DNA of 64,000 nucleotides, from NCBI GenBank assembly GCA_016271365.2, contig CM057454.1, positions 459,573,501-459,637,500 on the forward strand, given 5' to 3'. A model generated the notes under the pieces. That model was not told the DNA's origin. It made no database searches and saw nothing but the letters and a program-made list of their open reading frames with translations. Of this stretch, positions 58,031-64,000 are shown piece by piece (positions within the stretch are counted from its first letter, which is position 1; every line of letters starts with the position of its first letter). A program made the position numbers and the translations under genes. This DNA is from Neoceratodus forsteri. Taxonomy: Eukaryota; Chordata; Ceratodontiformes; Ceratodontidae.

Positions 58031-61000
58031 AACACCAACAACCGTTCCCCATCCTGCATTTGGGGCCCAGGTACTCACAGTAAAGCTTTCTCTGGGTAAC
58101 TCTGGCAAGACCTCTATGTCATGGTGGTATATATTCTCTCACGCAAACAGAAATCAGCCTTCTTTGCAATTATGAAGTGCATCTCATTTCTCCCCAGTGA
58201 GACTCTAATTATGGGCAACTTTAACACAAACTGGCTATCTCCATCAGCAACCTCCTATAAAGATGCCACCCTAGCCATGGATCTGACTCAAGTTGTCCAG
58301 TCCCCACAAGACTTAACCACAAGATGGGGACCGAACATTGCTGGACCTAATCTTCACAAACTGCCCTAAAAGAATCTCAGAGGTCTTAATGCTCCTGATG
58401 TCATCAGCAAACACTCCCCTGTACTGTGCTGGTTGTCCAAACCACCCCCAAAACTATTTTCTGTCAACCGGCACTAAAGCCAGGTGCTCTATCCCGCTTA
58501 TAAAACACCCTCTAACTGTGATTGGTCACATGGATACAGCCAGGTGCACAGGATAGTGCCCTGCCTATTTCATCTCTCTCCTTCAATTCTGCATGTGACC
58601 TCTAAGCCCCAGTTTCAAAACAGGTTACAAAATGTTATTACTCCCAGTTATCTCAAGCACTTCTCAACCTCAAGCACCATTGAGATAGTCTCTGCATAAG
58701 TGCTCTTGCTTCAGGGCTGCCCCAAGACAAACAATGGTACAGGGAAGCAAGGAACAAATGTACCAGTGCCCCGCGATGGGCTAGGCTACTTATTATTGAA
58801 ATGCCCTCACCTCACCTGGGGGTTCTGGGCAAAAATCATGGGGTACTATTAAAGAACTACATGGTAAATCTTTATCCCCCACCATCCCAGCTCTTAGTAG
58901 ATGGAACTATCACCCAGGACCCTGCTGCAAATTCCCAATACCTTAAACTCCTCTTTCTCTGACCTCAGCATCGTGCTCCCCAAACTTTTTCGACTGCCCT
59001 CCACCTACTTGGCCCCTCCCCAGTTGCTGCCCCACCCCTACTAATTCTCTGCCTTTCAGGTTTTGAATTATATCTCTCAGAGAGGCCAAGACTTATATCG
59101 TTAGTGTCCTGGGTAAGAGTCGCCACAGTGGAGACCCTCTGGATTTAAAACTCTCCACCTCTCTCCCAACGCTGTCCTAGTCCCCTCACTAAAATCCTTA
59201 ACTGCTCCCTCTGTTTGGGGAGTTCCCCACATTCTGAAGCAGGCTGTCATCACCCCACTTCTAAAGCGGTGAACGTCCCTCTTCTAACTACAAGCCCATC
59301 TCCATTTTGCCCCCTCCTCTCCAAGGCCCTTGAAAACAGTAGCCGATCAGCTCACAGAACATTTATCAAAATATGACCTCCTGTGTCCCGAACAGTATGG
59401 TTTCCATAGTGGCCACAACACTACCACAGCCCTACTTGAATATATCTCCTATATCCACAAGGCCCTTAATCAGGGTCACTTAGTTGGGTTGGTCTATATC
59501 GACCTAACTAAGGCATTTGATACTGTCCATCATGACCTCCTTAAATCCCTGACCTCCGTGGGGCTGACCTCCATACTACAACCTGGTTTGAGAGCCATCT
59601 ATCTAACAGGTCACAACAGGTCAGAATTGACTCCATCCTCTCTTCCTGCCTCCCAGTTTGCTCTGGAGTCCCTCAAGCCCCATCCTTGGTCCTCTTCTAT
59701 TTAGCCTCTTTCTAAATTCCTTGCCCAGGGCCAGTTCTGGTCAGTTACTTCTTTATGCTGACAATGATGTCATTTTCTGGAGCAACCTCAGCCTCTTCCC
59801 TTGCAGTCTGCCCTCCAGAAGTCCTTCACTGAAGCTGAAGCCTGGTTTATGGAGCACAGGTTGGTATTAAACTAAAAACAAAGCAATGATTTTGCTCATC
59901 ATCAAAATCCCTACAATGGCTCTTCATTACTTGTCCACACTTCCCAAGGCTCCTCACTAAAGTAAGTCAACCCTTTTATTACCTGGGTATCACCACTGGC
60001 CTTTAGCCTGTTCCTTAACTCCTCCCAGATATCTGACAGAGAAAATAATCTTATATGCTGATGATGCTGTAATTCTCTCTTCCCACAAGGATCCAAACTC
60101 CCTACAAAAAGCCTGCAACTTGCTTTCTCTAGTGTTGAAAGGTGGTTCCTGGATAGTAAACTTATGCTAAACCACAATAAAACAAAACCATGCTCTTCTC
60201 CAATCACCAAAACAAAAATAGGCATACTCCACTCACCATACAAACCTCTGCGGGAATTACACTGGACCAAGTAAATACTTTCAAATACCTTGGCATCACT
60301 TTTGACCAAGGGCTCACCTTTGCAACCCACATGACAACACTGCGAAAACAGTGAACCAACGCCTTTGAATACTATTCCATAACCATCAATTTCTAAATCA
60401 AGCGTGCATTGAGAATAGCTATACAGAGTTCCATAATCTCAATCATTGACTATGGCCTTATTATTTATGGCTCAGCTACCCCACTGCTTCAAGGCTATCT
60501 CACTCACTCTAAATAAGGCCTGCCAGCTCCTCACGGGGCTCAAAGACTGACTCACATGTGTGATCTGTACTATGAATCAGGCTGGTTGAACCTATCAAAT
60601 CGTCTTATTTATCTCACCTGCACAATGGCAAAAAAATCTATCTTGGGACTGACTCCATTATGTATTCAAAACCTACTCCACTGAATCCTGGCTCACGACC
60701 CTCCACCAGATCTGAGCGCCAACCTTTCCTGGTTCCGAGATGCTGGACTGCACAGGGACAAAGATCTTTAGCATACAGGGCCCCAACATGGTTCAATGCG
60801 CTTAGTCCACCTACTCTATCCTCAACCTCGCTTGAAGCTTTCAAATCCATGCTCTATGCCCACCTCACCACCACTAGCAACTGTGATTGCGCTAGATAAA
60901 GACTACTACTCCTCATGTCCATCCTCACATCTGAGGCCTCTTCCTCCCTGACTAATGAACCTCTGGTACCTCTACTACTTCCTGTTTCCACCCAAACTCA

Positions 61001-61316
61001 CTCCCCCCTTTTCCTGTCCCTCTCACTTACTCTCCCGCTCACCATCTTTCCCTCCTCTCTAGCCTCCTTTTGGTGCCTAATGATCACCCTCTCCTGGAAG
61101 TTTCCTTAACCTCGAAATTGTCTACCGCTTGAACCTGTTATAGCTTGTTTTCTATGAAACTTAAAAACGCTACTGCCTTAAACTGTTAATAGCAAATTTA
61201 TGATGTAACTTTCCTGTCTGGTTTTACCTGTAATGTGTATCGTGCTTTGTTAAATGTTCTTTGTGATGGGAACCTTTGTAAAAGAGCCCTGGCTCAAAGG
61301 TATTAATTCCTAGACT

Positions 61317-61347
<31 letters not shown>

Positions 61348-62300
61348 CCCTTGACTCTCCTCATCTATCATGCACATATCCACCTTCTCTGTTTCACCAT
61401 CAGCTCCAGAATTGGCCACCTTTATTGGCTCAAACACAGTCTGCCCTCTGAAGCACTCTGCCTTGCCATGTCATCCTCGGCCCTCTCCATACTGGAATAT
61501 GGAACTGAGTTCCATGGCTCAGCAGACAACACTGCTCTCTGTCATAAAGACAGCCTTAACAAAGCCTGTCGCCTGGTGACAGGCTGCTATAGAATGACCC
61601 ACACAGTCACTCAAATTGTTTAAACTTTGAATGTCCTTAAATATCATACTTGCCTTCTAGCCAAGAAAATCCAGTGGAACCCTCCCCCAGCTTGCATTGT
61701 CTCCTCTAGTCCTCCCTCCTCCAGAGAGTCTCCAGAAATACCTCAAATGCCCCTTCTTGGTCCCCTCTGCAGGACATCCTTGGTCAAAGAGCCTTTTATT
61801 ACAAAACTCCCATTAGCTAAATGGCCTACCTGCTGCTCTTTCTCGCCGGTGCTAAGATGGGCCCATTTAAAACCTCACTTAAGGATTTTCTAGCTAAGAA
61901 CTCCACTTGTGTCTTCCCTAGTATCCTTCACATATCAGCCCTACCACCCTCCTTCTACCACCGTCCAACCCTTAGTATGTTGTATTAACCGTATTATGTT
62001 AATATACCAAGTGTACTACTCTCTGTGTTGTAATAATGTCTATGGTTGAATCACCTGCCTTATTTTCTGTACTGTCTGTTTTGAATTTGATTCTGGGCTG
62101 TCTCTGTCCTCTGTTTTTGTAATCTTACTATGTTATTTTCTTCCACCTTTCTGGATGCAACATATTTACTGATTGATTGTCTGCACCTCTATTTTGTCTA
62201 CCCTGTATTCTTGTTTGTCTATCATATTAATTGACAAGGAGCCTTTGTAAAAGAGTCTATAACTCAAAGGGTCGTAATTCCAATTTCTCAATAAATAAAG
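58030..62300 (+). mobile_element. L2-like LINE inserted in hAT, itself interrupted
   Basis: Endonuclease remnant: LIMGNFNTNWLSPSATSY (58208-58260, catalytic G-x-F-N block). RT: CPEQYGFHSGHNTTTALLEY (59380-59440), VYIDLTKAFDTVHHDLL (59490-59542, motif A), ILGPLLFSLFLNSLPRAS (59680-59735), LLYADNDVIF (59750-59780, active site with the second Asp changed to Asn). After the insert at 60027-61348 it continues with IGHLYWLKHSL and ILEYGTEFHGSA (61400-61520) and ends in AATAAATAAAG near 62300. The left boundary is approximate. Confidence 0.82.
60013..61362 (+). mobile_element. Second L2-like LINE, 5'-truncated, with TSD
   Basis: A 1322-bp insert (60027-61348) begins inside the RT (ILYADDAVILSS, 60045-60080, catalytic box intact). 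It includes a C-terminal frame with YRAPTWFNALSPPTLSS and ends in repeated AACTA units (61320-61347). The flanks CCTTAACTCCTCCC (60013-60026) and CCTTGACTCTCCTC (61349-61362) form the duplicated target. Confidence 0.85.
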
Positions 62301-64000
62301 AAAAATCTTAGAAATAATTCTATTCCCCAGGATATAGAGGAATATGAAACAGTGACAGAAGTAAAATATAATTATAGCTTCACAGTCTGAGGCAGACATG
62401 TGGAAGACATCTAATCACATATCAGTTCTGTGAATGTAGAACTTAGAAGAATATGAAACACACCAAATGATGTATTCCTGCCAGGCTGCAGATGACAAAT
62501 ATGAAACAGTTATAGCTCATATACAGGAGTGGAAAGAAAAAAGTATGGCTTCAGTCCAATCCAAGGCATATCAGACAAATAGTTATTAGAACTGTTTCCT
62601 GTGTGATTTCTGAGCAGCAAATGTGCTGATTATACTGTAGCTTCAAAACTGAGCACCCTTAGTTACATCCTCTCAATAGAAAGTATGGCAAGTGAATTCA
62701 GCTTGTCCTGTATCATTGTTGATCTCAGGCAGTTCTTTATCAAGGACAGTTTTGAAAAGGAACGTTCTCCTTCAAAGACTGTTACTGGCAAAGTAGGAAT
62801 AATCTGAGAGCGATTGCTATGTTAGGAAAGGTACATTCAACCAGATCATTTCACTGCATATATTTTCATCATCTTTGTGCACGTCGCCGATATTGACATG
62901 CGCTATGAAGTCAAGAAATGCAGAAACTCACCAACACAGTTTGCATCAAGATCTTTTGCATACTTGCTGATGATGCGATGATGTTGTTACGGAGCTGTGT
63001 CGCATCATTATCAACAACAGCCTGCAGAAATGCAAAATCATCAGACAATTGTTGGTAAGCTGCTCGATGCTGCTGTAATGAAGCATGCACCTGGCTGATT
63101 ATCAAAAGGAATGATTCCACTTGAAAGCCTTGGGAGCCTGTAAGGATGACATGAGGTATGACGAATCATCAGCATGGTGTTTTGGTGGTCTGATTCTGGC
63201 ACCCTCACTTGAATAGGCTTGGGCCACATCTGGCACTATGTTCTTTGCTGCCCTTTTGATATCTTCAAATTGATTCTCAACTGATTAATGAAATCCTGTA
63301 GAGACAAGAACACAGCAGCAAGCAGCTGTCAAATCCACTCTTGTACTTTGTAGAAGGGTATTGTATTTCTGGAATCTTTGCAGGATTCAGTTCCACAGTT
63401 CACATTTAAGGCTGTTTCCAGTCAATGTTATGCATTGGCTAATGACTTGCAAGTGAGCCTCATTTCTGCTGGTTCATGTTCATCACCTGCCAGATTCATC
63501 AGTATGTTATGGAAGTTGCGATGGTTCAAAGACAGAGCCCTGACAGACTGCATGACAATGCCATTGTGTCGATGATAGGGTCTTTAGTGTTAGGATTCTC
63601 CAATTCTCGTTGGAGTCAGACGTTCTTCAAGAGTTCCACCACCTCGTGGAACCAGCTGCAAAAGCATATATCTGCCGCACTGTGCTGAAGAATTTAACTG
63701 CTTCTAGGCAAAAGTTAACACTTGCAGTACCAAAAGATTCAATGAATGTGCTGCACAAGGCACATGTCAGCCAGTGAGTTGATCTCTTTAGTTGTGCCTA
63801 CAGGCCCACGTACTGTCCAGACATGTTGGCCACATTATCATAGCTTTGACCTCTACAGTCTTCAACACTGAGGCACAGATCTTTCAGTGTGTCCAACATG
63901 TTATCCCACAAGTTTTCTCCAGTGTGGCTGTGTATAGGTACAAATTTCAAAAACACCGTGGGCTCACCACTTGCATTGACAAATCGAACAACAAATGTCA
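62301..64000 (-). mobile_element. hAT transposon with ZMYM1-like transposase (runs off edge)
   Basis: The minus strand, entering from the right edge, reads FLKFVPIHSHTGENLWDN (63955-63900), then LCLSVEDCRGQSYDNVANMS (63878-63820) with the conserved Asp of the 'GQ.YD.A..M' block. CALCSTFIESFGT follows, then AAGSTRWW (63660-63635). The C-terminal LNSLAILSIE (near 62705-62675) is the hAT dimerisation block. Order and motifs match DUF4371/ZMYM1-type hAT transposases. Frames are broken several times; the N-terminus is outside the window. From 62640 down to 62301 lies its non-coding 3' part. Confidence 0.82.

Overview
Vertebrate genomic DNA in which almost everything recognisable is transposable-element sequence, plus two exons of a host gene. 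Full-length CR1 with an SGNH-esterase ORF1, L2-like and L1-like LINEs, a DIRS-1-type tyrosine-recombinase retrotransposon, Penelope-like (PLE) pieces with a GIY-YIG domain, a FLYWCH/MULE transposon, Tigger, hAT, TTAA-flanked hairpin MITEs and a Crypton-like element together suggest a large-genomed sarcopterygian (lungfish, salamander or caecilian). That taxonomic call is inference. I see no tRNA or rRNA genes and no intact long reading frame.

Layout. 1-5.1 kb: no supported gene; one possible MIR-like SINE. 5.1-14.1 kb: a + strand CR1 split by a structurally complete 5.64-kb DIRS-like element (5476-11115) and by a TIR element that itself carries a 542-bp SINE with target-site duplication (TSD). 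14.3-15.0 kb: PLE fragment and small palindromic MITE. 15.36-19.5 kb: nearly full-length CR1 on the minus strand. 20.5-23.5 kb: FLYWCH-MULE transposon (minus) split by a + CR1. 24.4-25.7 kb: PLE reverse transcriptase plus GIY-YIG. 25.8-33.8 kb: one Tigger DNA transposon (TA TSD, matching ends) swollen by a TTAA hairpin MITE, a short TIR MITE and an L2-like LINE that itself holds a CR1 tail. 34-36.4 kb: repeats and a CR1 fragment. 36.5-47.6 kb: L2-like LINE (minus) split by a full-length 6.6-kb L1-like LINE with a 17-18 bp TSD.

47.9-54.0 kb: two exons with intact donor sites encoding BIR domains that resemble NAIP (NLR family apoptosis inhibitory protein). The second lies 5.5 kb downstream across an intron holding a TTAA hairpin MITE 12 bp past the donor and a Crypton-like tyrosine-recombinase element lying between ~165-bp direct repeats. 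54.8-56.5 kb: second copy of the long SINE, then three hammerhead-ribozyme-like motifs in a tandem-plus-inverted PLE-type terminal array. 56.8-64 kb: a ZMYM1-like hAT transposon (minus, running off the right edge) interrupted by an L2-like LINE that contains another L2-like LINE.

The host exons and several elements keep protein similarity across frames, with single-base breaks mostly at short homopolymers. This could be decay, but the pattern also fits uncorrected long-read indels.
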